In this document: positions 48,045 to 57,126 of the stretch, in pieces
Numbering within the stretch: the first letter of the stretch is position 1
How the letters are laid out: each line of letters opens with the position of its first letter
Source of the DNA: an uncultured Halomonas sp.
Lineage (GTDB): Bacteria; Pseudomonadota; Gammaproteobacteria; Pseudomonadales; Halomonadaceae
NCBI RefSeq assembly: GCF_947501415.1
Contig: NZ_CANMVL010000004.1
Span: 114,462 to 178,461 of the forward strand
Reading direction: 5' to 3'
Length of the DNA: 64,000 nt
Notes under the pieces: model-generated
Seen by the model: only the letters and a program-made list of their open reading frames with translations
Databases searched by the model: none
Told to the model about the DNA's origin: nothing
Position numbers and translations under genes: made by a program

Positions 48045-48887
48045 ATGAGCACGCAACAGCACCCACTGGGTATCAGCTTCGAATTCTTCCCGCCCAACAC
48101 CGCGGCCGGTCGCGAGAAGCTGGTCGGTGTGCGCGATGCTCTGGCCGAGCGTGGGCCGCGCTTCTTCTCAGTGACCTATGGCGCCGGAGGGTCCACCCAG
48201 GACCGTACCCTGACTACCGTGCGCCAGGTACGTGAGGCGGGCATCATGACCGCGCCCCATCTCTCCTGCATCGGTAGCGAGAAGGGGCAGTTGCGCGAGC
48301 TGCTGGCTCGCTACCGGGAGGAGGGCATCGATAGCCTGGTGGCCCTGCGGGGTGACCTGCCCTCGGGCATGGGCGGCATCGGCGAATTTCGCTATGCCAA
48401 TGAGCTCGTCGAGTTTATCCGCGAGGAGAGCGGTGATCACTTCGAGATCGCCGTGGCCGCCTACCCGGAGTCGCATCCCCAGGCACCCAGCCTGGCGCTG
48501 GATGTCGAGAACTTCGCGCGCAAGGTAAAGGCCGGTGCCAACCTCGCCATTACCCAGTATTTCTTCAACGCCGATGCCTACTTCCACTTCGTGGAGCGGG
48601 CTCAGGCCCTGGGGGTCGATACGCCTATCATCCCGGGGATCATGCCGATCACCAACTACACCAAGCTGGCGCGCTTCTCCGATGCCTGTGGCGCCGAGAT
48701 CCCGCGTTGGATGCGCAAGCAGCTGGAGGCCTACGGCGATGACAGCGAGTCGATTGCCGCCTTCGGTGAAGAGGTGATCTCACGCCTCTGCCAGCGTCTG
48801 CTCGATGGGGGCGCGCCAGGCCTTCACTTCTATACCCTTAACCAGGCCGCCCCCAGCCTTAAGATTGTGGACAATATCGTCGGCTGA
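48045..48887 (+). CDS. metF: 5,10-methylenetetrahydrofolate reductase
   Basis: A 280-residue flavoenzyme of the TIM-barrel type. ISFEFFPPNT with the FAD-site Glu, FFSVTYGAGGST, APHLSCIG, DSLVALRGDLP and FAIVAAYPESHPQAP-type motif (EIAVAAYPESHPQ) are present. AGGAG lies six bases before the ATG. It makes 5-methyl-THF for methionine synthesis and completes the metK-ahcY-metF cycle. An imperfect dyad (AATGAAA at 47948, TTTCATT at 47975) lies 64-97 bp upstream and may be a control site. Confidence 0.97.
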   Translation: MSTQQHPLGISFEFFPPNTAAGREKLVGVRDALAERGPRFFSVTYGAGGSTQDRTLTTVRQVREAGIMTAPHLSCIGSEKGQLRELLARYREEGIDSLVALRGDLPSGMGGIGEFRYANELVEFIREESGDHFEIAVAAYPESHPQAPSLALDVENFARKVKAGANLAITQYFFNADAYFHFVERAQALGVDTPIIPGIMPITNYTKLARFSDACGAEIPRWMRKQLEAYGDDSESIAAFGEEVISRLCQRLLDGGAPGLHFYTLNQAAPSLKIVDNIVG

Positions 48888-48929
48888 GGCCGGCAGTGCC
48901 TGCCCAGGATTACTGACCAGGGAACGCAG

Positions 48930-48957
48930 AAGGGCCCCGCCATCTGGCGGGGCCCTT
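48930..48957. terminator. Bidirectional terminator between metF and the TRAP genes
   Basis: AAGGGCCCCGCC, loop ATCT, GGCGGGGCCCTT: a perfect 12-bp stem between convergent genes. The T-tracts are only two bases, but the stem is very strong. Confidence 0.8.
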
Positions 48958-48981
48958 CGCGTGGTGGGTGACGGTGAAGCG

Positions 48982-51180
48982 TCAGCCGGCGGTGGAGGCC
49001 GGTGACCCACCTCCTCCGCCCTTGCCGTGCAGGCGGCGCTGCATCAGGACCAGGCCGACGCCGATGGCCAGGCCGGCGATATCGGTGACGATGCCGCCGT
49101 AGATCATGAATAGCGCACCGATCAACATCACCACCCGCTGCCAGCTTTTCACCGGGCCGAAGAACCAGGCCTGGACCACCGCGGCCAGCAGGATGATGCC
49201 CAGGGTGGCGGTAACGCCGACTCGCAGGATCTGCACCCAGGAGCCTTCCATCAGCATGGCGGGGCTGTAGAAGAACATGAAGGGCACGATAAAGGCGGCC
49301 AGGCCGATCTTGAACGAGGCCACCGAGGTGCCCATGGCGTTGTCGCCCGAGATGCCCGCCGCGGCATAGGAGGCGAGTGCCACCGGAGGCGTGATCGCCG
49401 ACACCACCGCGAAGTAGAACACGAAGAAGTGCGCGACCAGCGGCTCGATACCGATGCTGATCAGGCCCGGGGCGACCACCGAGGCGGCTACCGCATAGGC
49501 GGCGGTGGTGGGCATGCCCATGCCGAGCAGGATCGAGATACACATGGCGAAGAACAGCGCCAGCAGCTGGCTGACCCCGGCCAGGCCCAGCAGCAGCGAG
49601 GAGAAGCGCGCGCCGACCCCGGTCAGGGCGATCACCCCCACGATCAGGCCGGCGCAGGCGCACACGGCGATGATCTGGATCGACATGGCGCCGGCCAGCT
49701 GCAGCGCCTTGAGGATGGCGCGGATGCCCATCCGGTGGGGCGTGAGCCAGCTCACCACGGCCGCCGAGGCGGTGGCCAGGGTGCCGGCACGGATCACCGA
49801 GTAGCCCATGAACAGCGCGGCGATCAGGATGATGATTGGTGCGAACAGGTAGATCTGCCTGACCAGCCGTCGGAACTGAGGAATCTCCTCCTTGCGCATG
49901 CCGCGCATGCCCTTGCGGGCGGCCTCGAAGTCGACCATGCAGTAGATCGACAGGAAGTAGAGGATGGCGGGAATCAGGGCCGCCACGGCGATCTCGGTGT
50001 AGGGGATGCCGGTGACCTCGGCCATGATGAAGGCCCCGGCCCCCATGATCGGCGGCATGATCTGTCCACCGGTCGAGGCGGCGGCCTCGATGGCGCCGGC
50101 GCTGCGTGACGGGTAGCCCACCTTCTTCATCAGCGGGATCGTCAGCGAGCCGGTGGAGACCACGTTGCCGGCCGAGGTGCCGTTGATCATGCCCATCAGG
50201 CCGGAGGCGAAGATGGAGACCTTGGCGGGGCCGCCCCGGGCCCGGCCGGCGGCGGCGAAGGCGAAGTTGACGAAGTAGTCACCGACCTTGGAGGCCTGCA
50301 GGAAGGCGGCGAAGATGATGAACAGGATGATGTAGGTGGACGAGACCGCGGTGGTCGGCCCGAGGATGCCGGCGTCGGTATAGACCTGGCTGAAGAAGCG
50401 GTTGAGGGACAGCCCCGGGTAGCCCAGGAAGCCCGGCAGGTAGGGGCCGGCGAAGACGTAGATCAGGAAGATCGCCGAGATGGTCACCAGCGCCAGGCCC
50501 GCGACCCGGCGGGTCAGCTCGAGGATCAGCAGCGAGCCGGCGATGGCCGCATAGGAGATGCCGATCGGGGCGAAGGGGGTACCGGTGGAGGCGCGCAGTG
50601 GGCTGTTGAACATCACCAGCAGGTAGCCGGCCACCGACAGGGAACAGACCATCAGCACCAGATCGGCGGGGGAGAGTGTCTCGCGCACCTGGCGGTAGCC
50701 CCAGGAGAGCAGGATAGCGGCGGCGGTGGTCAGCATCAGCGGATAGCCGAAGTGCCAGGCCTCGATCTCCGGGGCGATGCGCAGGGCGCCTGCGTCGATC
50801 GCCTGATACATCATCACCACTCGCACCAGGGTGTAGAGCGCCGGGATTAGCAGGGCGTAGCTCAGCCAGCGCATCCAGGCGGGAGAGCGGTCGCGGTCAT
50901 GCTCGGCGAAGCGGGTGCCGGCATAGAGGCCATACCCGAGTATCAGCGCCCCGGCGATGTGCAGGATGCGAAATGACCAGGTCTCCAGTGGATAGACGTT
51001 GAGCGAGATGAGGTGAAACAGCGAATAGGCGATGGCTAGCGCACCGAAGAGCAGCCACTGCCAGCCGGTATACAGGCGCCGGTTGGATTCGACGGCGGCC
51101 TCGTCGACGCCCTCGGCATTGACGACCTCGACGACATCGTCGGTGCCGGTGTCGTCGCGGGATTCGGGATGTTGGGACAT
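48982..51180 (-). CDS. TRAP transporter fused permease (DctQM-type, TAXI class)
   Basis: A 732-residue fused 4TM/12TM TRAP permease. The start at 51180 (MSQHPESRDDTGTDD) has AAGGG eight bases upstream. A small-subunit-like N-terminal part (about 45-190) precedes the DctM part. Motifs are GLMGMINGTSAGNVVSTGSLTIPLM, EAAASTGGQIMPPIMGAGAF and ILLGMGMPTTAAYAV. The tail is Gly-rich. It works with the TAXI binding protein encoded 86 bp upstream to import organic acids or amino acids with Na+. Last gene of the unit. Confidence 0.95.
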   Translation of the reverse strand: MSQHPESRDDTGTDDVVEVVNAEGVDEAAVESNRRLYTGWQWLLFGALAIAYSLFHLISLNVYPLETWSFRILHIAGALILGYGLYAGTRFAEHDRDRSPAWMRWLSYALLIPALYTLVRVVMMYQAIDAGALRIAPEIEAWHFGYPLMLTTAAAILLSWGYRQVRETLSPADLVLMVCSLSVAGYLLVMFNSPLRASTGTPFAPIGISYAAIAGSLLILELTRRVAGLALVTISAIFLIYVFAGPYLPGFLGYPGLSLNRFFSQVYTDAGILGPTTAVSSTYIILFIIFAAFLQASKVGDYFVNFAFAAAGRARGGPAKVSIFASGLMGMINGTSAGNVVSTGSLTIPLMKKVGYPSRSAGAIEAAASTGGQIMPPIMGAGAFIMAEVTGIPYTEIAVAALIPAILYFLSIYCMVDFEAARKGMRGMRKEEIPQFRRLVRQIYLFAPIIILIAALFMGYSVIRAGTLATASAAVVSWLTPHRMGIRAILKALQLAGAMSIQIIAVCACAGLIVGVIALTGVGARFSSLLLGLAGVSQLLALFFAMCISILLGMGMPTTAAYAVAASVVAPGLISIGIEPLVAHFFVFYFAVVSAITPPVALASYAAAGISGDNAMGTSVASFKIGLAAFIVPFMFFYSPAMLMEGSWVQILRVGVTATLGIILLAAVVQAWFFGPVKSWQRVVMLIGALFMIYGGIVTDIAGLAIGVGLVLMQRRLHGKGGGGGSPASTAG

Positions 51181-51266
51181 GAAAACACCCTTGGGTGTGG
51201 AACGGACGGCAGGCATGCCACCCCGGATCGCTCGGCGACCCGGGGTGGCGTCAGGGTCTTGCGCGG

Positions 51267-52250
51267 TTACAGCTTCAGGTCATCGGGAATCTCGTAGCCG
51301 TTCTCCTCATACCAGCGCACCGCGCCCGGATGGAAGGGCAGCACGGTGTTGTACTGGAAGTTCTCCGGAATGCTGGTGGCCGCACTGCGATGGATATCCA
51401 TCATCTTGTCGTTGTTCTCCAGGCTCAGCTTGGTGATCTCGTAGACGAAGTCTTCGGGCAGATCACAGCCGGCGATGGTGAAGTTCCACATCGAGACGGC
51501 ACGGGCATCCGCTTCCAGGGTCTGGTAGGTGCTGGCCGGAATCATGAAGGGCGATACCGGGAACGCCTCGAGTACCTTGGCCTGCTCCTCCTCGGTGAAC
51601 TCGACGATATTGATATCGGTCTGCACCTCGAGCTGGCTGACCGCAGGGATCGGGATGCCGGCAGCGAAGGCGATGACATCGATCAGGCCATCCTGCAGCT
51701 GGCCGCCCAGGTCGTTCCAGCCGCCGTTGCGACGATCGAACTCGACACCCAGCTCCTCGAGAATGGCCGGGAAGTAGGTGTCGGAGGTAGAGGCCGCCGG
51801 GCCGAAGCCGATGCTGGCGCCGTCGGGGATGTCGGCGATCGACTCGATGTCGCTGTCGGCCAGGGTGGTGATGGAGAACGGTGTCTCGTACATCGGGAAG
51901 AGAGCGCAGACATTGTCCAGCGGTACTCCCGGGGCGAGAGGACTTTCGCCGGCCAGGGCCTCGGCGGCGGGCCCCATGGTGGTCAGTCCCAGGGCGATAT
52001 CACCGGTGTGGACCAGGGCGAGGTTCTGGTTGGGGCCACCGGTGACCTCACCCCCGCCGGAGAGACCCAGCTCGTCGGCGATCAGGTTGGCCCAGCCGGA
52101 GCCGTAGACGAAGTAGGTGCCGCCCTGGCTGGCGGTGCCGACGGTGAAGTTCTCGGGCCAGTCACTGCGGTCCTGGGCGGCGGCGGAGGCGGCTACCAGA
52201 AGAGTGCCGGCGACGGTGCCGGCGAGCAGACGGGGGGAGAGAAGACGCAT
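51267..52250 (-). CDS. TAXI-family TRAP transporter solute-binding protein
   Basis: A 327-residue periplasmic protein. The signal peptide is cut near ASAAAQ (residue ~25). TVGTASQGGTYFVYGSGWANLI is the TAXI start and SIGFGPAASTSDTYFPAIL the central hinge signature; the C-terminus reads LPFHPGAVRWYEENG. It delivers substrate to the fused permease downstream. Ligands known for TAXI proteins include glutamate/glutamine and 2-oxo acids; this one is not assigned. A 252-bp intergenic region with a perfect palindrome lies upstream. Confidence 0.94.
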   Translation of the reverse strand: MRLLSPRLLAGTVAGTLLVAASAAAQDRSDWPENFTVGTASQGGTYFVYGSGWANLIADELGLSGGGEVTGGPNQNLALVHTGDIALGLTTMGPAAEALAGESPLAPGVPLDNVCALFPMYETPFSITTLADSDIESIADIPDGASIGFGPAASTSDTYFPAILEELGVEFDRRNGGWNDLGGQLQDGLIDVIAFAAGIPIPAVSQLEVQTDINIVEFTEEEQAKVLEAFPVSPFMIPASTYQTLEADARAVSMWNFTIAGCDLPEDFVYEITKLSLENNDKMMDIHRSAATSIPENFQYNTVLPFHPGAVRWYEENGYEIPDDLKL

Positions 52251-52374
52251 GGCGTAGCTCCATCATGGGGTTAGTGATAACTCGGACGCGGATGCCCGAG
52301 AAATACCGTGTCATTCTGGCAGTTCGGGGCAGGAGTGTGGCGGTCATCAACGCCGTTTCATTCAACGTATACCA

Positions 52375-52402
52375 TTCGACCCATGCCGGGGCATGGGTCG
52401 AA
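52375..52402. promoter_or_regulatory. Perfect 28-bp palindrome upstream of the TAXI operon
   Basis: Arms TTCGACCCATGCC (52375-52387) and GGCATGGGTCGAA (52390-52402) are perfect with a 2-base centre. No T-run follows on either strand, so it is a poor intrinsic terminator. It lies 125-152 bp upstream of the TAXI start and 101 bp after the yheV stop. Either an operator or a yheV 3'-end hairpin. Confidence 0.6.
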
Positions 52403-52502
52403 TCGCGTGAAGAGAGAAGCATTGATTTGAATCAATCGCAATCGGCTGATGGATCCCCGGTCGTGCTGTCCGGGCCGACCAGCGGAGCGGGGAGCCGCAT
52501 CG

Positions 52503-52745
52503 TTAGCCCTTGGGGTCGATGATCTTGACCGTCTGGAAGTCCTCGGTGGGCTCTTCTCGGTGCGTCCGATCGATACGGGTGGCTAGCTCAGGGGCGGCCT
52601 GCTCCTCGATGGGCAGCTGCTCGAAGAAGTCGCAGCTGACACACTCGCGGTAGCGGATGCCGTTCTGTTCCCAGCTGCGAATTCGGTCCATCTCGGCACA
52701 GCGTGGGCAGATGGCGCCGGCGATAAAGCGTTTCTGGGTGGCCAT
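52503..52745 (-). CDS. yheV: YheV-family zinc-ribbon protein
   Basis: An 80-residue small protein. CxxC pairs at C13/C16 (AICPRCAEMD) and C35/C38 (RECVSCDF) form a zinc ribbon, and the acidic tail ends TVKIIDPKG. The ribosome site ACAGGAGT lies seven bases before the ATG. The function is unknown. prlC-yheV adjacency is common in this group of bacteria. A partial duplicate of its 5' end lies just upstream in the same unit. Confidence 0.92.
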   Translation of the reverse strand: MATQKRFIAGAICPRCAEMDRIRSWEQNGIRYRECVSCDFFEQLPIEEQAAPELATRIDRTHREEPTEDFQTVKIIDPKG

Positions 52746-52876
52746 AATGGACTCCTGTTGTTACCGGCAATGACAGGCGGAGAGCCCGGCGCGAATACGG
52801 TGTTCGTTCACACCGGCACAGCGTGGACAGATGCCACCGGCGATAAAGCGTTTCTGGGTGGCCATGAAGACTCCTG
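52694..52876 (-). repeat. 120-bp tandem duplication covering the yheV 5' end and its ribosome site
   Basis: The block 52694-52758 recurs at 52814-52876 with an exact 120-base offset. It includes the start codon, the first 17 codons and the ACAGGAGT site. Only a few base changes separate the copies in the first 17 codons; the sequence between has diverged. Confidence 0.9.
52761..52865 (-). CDS. 34-codon mini-YheV, truncated duplicate of yheV
   Basis: The start at 52865 has an ACAGGAGT site like that of yheV, and the product begins MATQKRFIAGGICPRCAG, nearly identical to YheV. It ends at 34 residues with a CHC motif, so the Cys order is C13-x2-C16 ... C31-x-C33: a compact version of the YheV ribbon with a shortened loop. 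It lies between prlC and yheV. It may be a decaying copy or a working microprotein; the clean start and retained Cys favour translation. Confidence 0.55.
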   Translation of the reverse strand: MATQKRFIAGGICPRCAGVNEHRIRAGLSACHCR

Positions 52877-52916
52877 TAGGCCTCGGCCCGTGGGCCGAGG
52901 CGGGGGTGACGTTGGG

Positions 52917-54965
52917 TCAACCGGCAGTGATGCCGCTATGACGCAATAGCGGTTCGACACTGGGCGCGCGGCCGCGGAAGGCCTGGAAAAGCTCGGCGGC
53001 GTCGCGGGCACCGCCCTGTTCGAGGATCTCGCTGCGGAAACGGCCCCCGGTCTCGGGGTCGAAGATGCCCGCCTCCTCGAAGGCGCTCCAGGCGTCGGCG
53101 GAGAGCACCTCGGCCCACTTGTAGCTGTAGTAGCCCGCCGCGTAGCCCCCGGCAAAGATATGACCGAAGCCGTTCTGGAAGCGGTTGAAGGAGGCCCTGG
53201 GCACCACCGAGACGGCGTCGCGTACCGCATCGAGCAGCGCCTGGACCTCGCTGGCGGAGGGCGCCTCGAGCTCGTGGTGCAGGCGCAGGTCGAACAGCGA
53301 GAACTCCAGCTGACGCACCATGCCCATGGCGGACTGGAAGTTTCTGGCCGCCTGCAGCTTCTCGAGCAGCTCGCCGGGCAACGGCTCCCCGCTGTCGACG
53401 TGACCGGCGATCAGGTCGAGCCCTTCACGCTCCCAGCAGTAGTTCTCCATGAACTGGCTGGGCAGCTCCACCGCATCCCAGGCCACGCCGTTGATGCCCG
53501 AGATATCCGCGATGGTCTGGCGGGTCAGCATATGGTGCAGACCGTGACCGAATTCGTGGAACAGGGTGACCACCTCGTCGTGGGTCAGCAGCGCCGGTCG
53601 ACTGCCCACCGGACGGGTGAAGTTACAGGTCAGATAGGCCACCGGCAGCTGCAGGGCATCCCCCTCGTGACGGCGCACCCGGCACTCGTCCATCCAGGCA
53701 CCGCCGCGCTTGCCCTCGCGGGCATAGAGGTCCAGATAGAAGCCGGCGATCGCCTCGCCATTCTCGAGGATCCGGAAGAAGCGCACGTCAGGGTGGTAGC
53801 GCGGCGCCTGCTCGTCCTCGCGGAAGGTGATGCCGAACAGGCGCTCGACGACCTGGAACAGCCCCTCGACCACACGGGGGGCGGGAAAGTAGGGACGCAG
53901 CTGCTCCTCGTTGATGGCGTGACGCGCCTCGCGAAGCTTCTCGCTGACGTAGCCGATATCCCAGGGCTCGAGATGGTTCATGTCCAGTTGCTGACCGGCG
54001 AAGGCCTCGAGCTCTGCGAACTCCTGGCGGGCCTGGGGGACCGCACGGGTGGCCAGGTCCTCGAGGAAGCCCTGCACCTCGGCCGGCGACTCGGCCATCT
54101 TGGTCTCCAGCGAGTAGTCGGCGTAGGTGGCAAAGCCCAGCAGCCGGGCCAGCTCGTGGCGCAGGGCGAGTATCTCCTCCATCAGCGGGGCGTTGTCGTA
54201 CTGATCGGCGTGAGGGCCCTGATCCGAGGCGCGGGTGACGAAGGCGGTGTAGACCTCGCGGCGCAGTTCGCGGTCATCGGCATAGGTGACCACCGGGAAG
54301 AAGCTGGGGAAGTCCAGGGTGATGCGGTAGCCGGTTTCCCCCTTGGCCTCGGCATTGGCGCGCAGGGTGGCCAGGGCGCTTTCCGGCAGGCCGGCCAGGC
54401 GTGATTCGTCGGCGAGCTCCAGGTGCCAGGCCTGGGTGGCATCGAGCAGCTGGTTGGAAAAGGTGTTGGAGAGCTCGGAGAGTCGCGCCTTGATCTCGCC
54501 ATAGCGGCGCTTCTTCTCGGCAGGCAGGTCGACGCCGGCGAGACGGAAGTCGCGCAGGGTGTTGTCGACGGTACGTCGCTGGGCCGCGTCGAGAGTTTCC
54601 CAGGCCGCCCCCTCCTTGAGGGCCTGCCAGGCACGGAACAGCCCCTCGTGCTGGCCGAGCCAGGTGCTGTAGTCGGAAAGCTTGCCCAGGCAGGCCTGAT
54701 AGGCCTCGCGCAGCTCGGGGTTGTTCATGGTGCCATTGAGGTGGGAGACCGGTGACCAGGCGCGCGACAGACGGTCATTCAGCGACTCCAGGGGAGCGGC
54801 GAGGCTCTGCCAGCTGGGTGCCTCCCGCTCGGCCCGCTCGACCAGAGCCTCGATGGCTTGACGGTTCTCGGCGAGCAGCTCATCGATGGCTGGCACCACG
54901 TGCTCGGGGCGAATGGCCTCGAAGGGAGGGAGCTCATGGGTCTCGAGCAGGGGGTTGCGGGACAT
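52917..54965 (-). CDS. prlC: Oligopeptidase A (M3 family)
   Basis: A 682-residue cytoplasmic zinc peptidase. Catalytic HEFGHGLHHML is in the C-terminal third; upstream EGDALQLPVAYLTCNFTRP and downstream GINGVAWDAVELPSQFMENYCWE are also typical of OpdA. GAGG lies six bases before the ATG. It degrades short peptides, including cleaved signal peptides. First gene of the prlC/mini-yheV/yheV unit, divergent from the second NSS gene. Confidence 0.97.
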   Translation of the reverse strand: MSRNPLLETHELPPFEAIRPEHVVPAIDELLAENRQAIEALVERAEREAPSWQSLAAPLESLNDRLSRAWSPVSHLNGTMNNPELREAYQACLGKLSDYSTWLGQHEGLFRAWQALKEGAAWETLDAAQRRTVDNTLRDFRLAGVDLPAEKKRRYGEIKARLSELSNTFSNQLLDATQAWHLELADESRLAGLPESALATLRANAEAKGETGYRITLDFPSFFPVVTYADDRELRREVYTAFVTRASDQGPHADQYDNAPLMEEILALRHELARLLGFATYADYSLETKMAESPAEVQGFLEDLATRAVPQARQEFAELEAFAGQQLDMNHLEPWDIGYVSEKLREARHAINEEQLRPYFPAPRVVEGLFQVVERLFGITFREDEQAPRYHPDVRFFRILENGEAIAGFYLDLYAREGKRGGAWMDECRVRRHEGDALQLPVAYLTCNFTRPVGSRPALLTHDEVVTLFHEFGHGLHHMLTRQTIADISGINGVAWDAVELPSQFMENYCWEREGLDLIAGHVDSGEPLPGELLEKLQAARNFQSAMGMVRQLEFSLFDLRLHHELEAPSASEVQALLDAVRDAVSVVPRASFNRFQNGFGHIFAGGYAAGYYSYKWAEVLSADAWSAFEEAGIFDPETGGRFRSEILEQGGARDAAELFQAFRGRAPSVEPLLRHSGITAG

Positions 54966-55123
54966 GCATACCTCGGGAAGAAAGTGGGATCCTTCCCTAA
55001 GATGCGGGCGGAGGCGTCGGGTTTCAATGTGCGCCGCCAGGGTTTGCCGCCGTGAGTCGGACTGCTAGGCTTGCTGACTTTCAGCGTGCGGGCGGCGCAC
55101 GCCGTGTTTCGGGAGATGCAACG

Positions 55124-56464
55124 ATGAGTGAGACGCTGGAGCGCTGGAGCACGCGGCGCGCCTTTATCCTGGCGGTTACCGGGGCGGCGGTGGGGCTGGG
55201 CAATATCTGGCGCTTCCCCTATATCACCGGCGAGAACGGCGGGGCGGTGTTCCTGGTGCTCTACGTGGCCTTCGTGCTGCTGTTGGGGCTGCCGGTGATG
55301 ATGGCCGAGATCATGGTGGGCCGGGCCGGGCGGCGCAGCCCGGTGGCGTCGCTGGGGCATCTGGCCGCGATGGCCGGAGCCAGCCGCCATTGGCGGCTGC
55401 TGGGGCTGTTCGGCGCCTTCACGGTGTTCTGTATCCTCTCCTTCTATTCGGTGGTGTCCGGGTGGTCCATCGAGTTTCTGGTGGCTTCCATCAATGGGGA
55501 GTTTCGCGGCGCCGCGCCCGCCGAGATCGGGGCCGGTTTCGAGGCCTTCCTGGCCGACCCCGGGCGCATGATCTTCAATCACACCCTGTTCCTGCTGATG
55601 ACCATACTGGTGGTGGCTGCCGGCGTGGCCAAGGGGCTCGAGCGCCTCAACAACGTGCTGATGCCGCTACTCTATCTGCTGCTGCTGATGCTGGCGGGGT
55701 ATGCCACCACCACCAGCGGCTTCGGTACCGCGCTGGCGTGGCTGTTTCAGCCCGACTTCTCGGCGGTGACACCGCTGGTGGTGATGCATGCCATGGGTCA
55801 CGCCTTCTTCACCCTGGCCGTGGGCGCCTGTGCGTTGATGGCCTATGGGGCCTATATGCCGGACCATCAGAGCCTGCCGCGTGCGGTCGGGGCGGTAGCG
55901 GTCCTCGATGTTACCGTGGCCTTGCTGGCCGGTATCGCGATCTTCTCGGTGGTGTTCTCCCAGGGCATGGACCCCGGGGAAGGACCTGGCCTGATGTTCG
56001 TCACCCTGCCCATCGCCTTCGCCCAGCTGCCCTGGGGCGCGCTGTGGTTGAGCTTCTTCTTTTTGCTGCTGCTGCTGGCCACCTGGACGTCGTCGATCAA
56101 CCTGGCCGAGCCCATGGTCGCCACCCTGCAGGGGCTGGGGCTGCAGCGTGGGGTCTCCGCGGCTCTGGTAGGCCTTGCCGTGTGGCTGCTGGGGCTTCTG
56201 ACGGTGTTCTCTTTCTCGAGCCTGGCCGAGTGGCGACCGCTGTTCGGCATGAACGGCTTCGAACTGGTCAGCACCATTCCCCCGGAGATCTTCCTCCCGC
56301 TGGGCGGGATGCTGATTGCCATCTTTGCCGCCTGGGTGTTGCCGGAGTCCACGGCGCGTCGTGCCCTGGGGGTGAGCGATAGCGGCTTTGCGCTGTGGCG
56401 GATGGTGACCCGCTGGATTGCCATTCCGTTGACGCTGGTAGTATTGGTGGCCGGGCTGGTCTGA
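55124..56464 (+). CDS. Sodium-dependent transporter, NSS family (second copy)
   Basis: A 446-residue symporter of the same family as the gene at 3364, with 11-12 hydrophobic segments. TM1 reads AVTGAAVGLGNIWRFPYITGENGG, followed by GRAGRRSPV. The start at 55124 has GGGAG eight bases upstream. The two NSS proteins differ enough in loop regions to suggest different substrates. It is 28 bp upstream of the gamma-carbonic-anhydrase gene on the same strand, so the two may be co-transcribed. Confidence 0.93.
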   Translation: MSETLERWSTRRAFILAVTGAAVGLGNIWRFPYITGENGGAVFLVLYVAFVLLLGLPVMMAEIMVGRAGRRSPVASLGHLAAMAGASRHWRLLGLFGAFTVFCILSFYSVVSGWSIEFLVASINGEFRGAAPAEIGAGFEAFLADPGRMIFNHTLFLLMTILVVAAGVAKGLERLNNVLMPLLYLLLLMLAGYATTTSGFGTALAWLFQPDFSAVTPLVVMHAMGHAFFTLAVGACALMAYGAYMPDHQSLPRAVGAVAVLDVTVALLAGIAIFSVVFSQGMDPGEGPGLMFVTLPIAFAQLPWGALWLSFFFLLLLLATWTSSINLAEPMVATLQGLGLQRGVSAALVGLAVWLLGLLTVFSFSSLAEWRPLFGMNGFELVSTIPPEIFLPLGGMLIAIFAAWVLPESTARRALGVSDSGFALWRMVTRWIAIPLTLVVLVAGLV

Positions 56465-56492
56465 GCCCCGCCCGATCGAAGATGAGGAGATC

Positions 56493-57047
56493 ATGATGAG
56501 CGACTCGAAGGCCATACGGCCCTGGAAAGGCAAGCGCCCGAGCCTTGGCGAGCGGGTGTATATCGACCCGACAAGCCTGGTGCTCGGCGATGTGACGCTG
56601 GGTGATGACTGCTCGGTATGGCCCATGGCGGTTATCCGTGGTGACATGCATCGGATCCGTATCGGCGCCCGCACCAGCGTGCAGGATGGCTGCGTGCTGC
56701 ATATCACCCACGCCAGCGACTTCAATCCCGGCGGCTTTCCGCTGACCATCGGCGATGATGTGACCATCGGCCACAAGGCGATACTCCATGGGGCCACCCT
56801 GGGCAGTCGTATCCTGGTGGGCATGGGTGCCATCGTCATGGATGGTGCCGAGGTGGAGGACGAGGTCATCATCGCCGCCGGTGCCGTGGTGACGCCTGGC
56901 AAGCGGCTCGAGAGCGGCTATGTCTATGCCGGCAATCCGGCCAAGGCGCTGCGTCCCCTGAAGGAGAAGGAGCGAGAGTTCTTTCCCTACACCGCCGGCA
57001 ACTATGTAAGTCTCAAGGACGAGTATCTGGCCTCGAGCGACGATTAA
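56493..57047 (+). CDS. Gamma carbonic anhydrase family protein (YrdA-like)
   Basis: A 184-residue left-handed beta-helix protein built of hexapeptide turns (VLGDVTLGDDCSVWPMAVIRGD onward). The three His zinc ligands are visible in VLHITHASD and TIGHKAILHG. AGGAG precedes the ATG by 3-6 bases; ATG 56496 is an alternative. Members bind metal; carbonic anhydrase activity is often weak or absent in YrdA-type proteins. Confidence 0.92.
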   Translation: MMSDSKAIRPWKGKRPSLGERVYIDPTSLVLGDVTLGDDCSVWPMAVIRGDMHRIRIGARTSVQDGCVLHITHASDFNPGGFPLTIGDDVTIGHKAILHGATLGSRILVGMGAIVMDGAEVEDEVIIAAGAVVTPGKRLESGYVYAGNPAKALRPLKEKEREFFPYTAGNYVSLKDEYLASSDD

Positions 57048-57126
57048 TTCACTAACCCATTGTTTCTGCATGCCCGGGCGAGCGATAATCTGGTAATTTA
57101 TCCAGCTATTTGAGGGCCGCTCCGGC

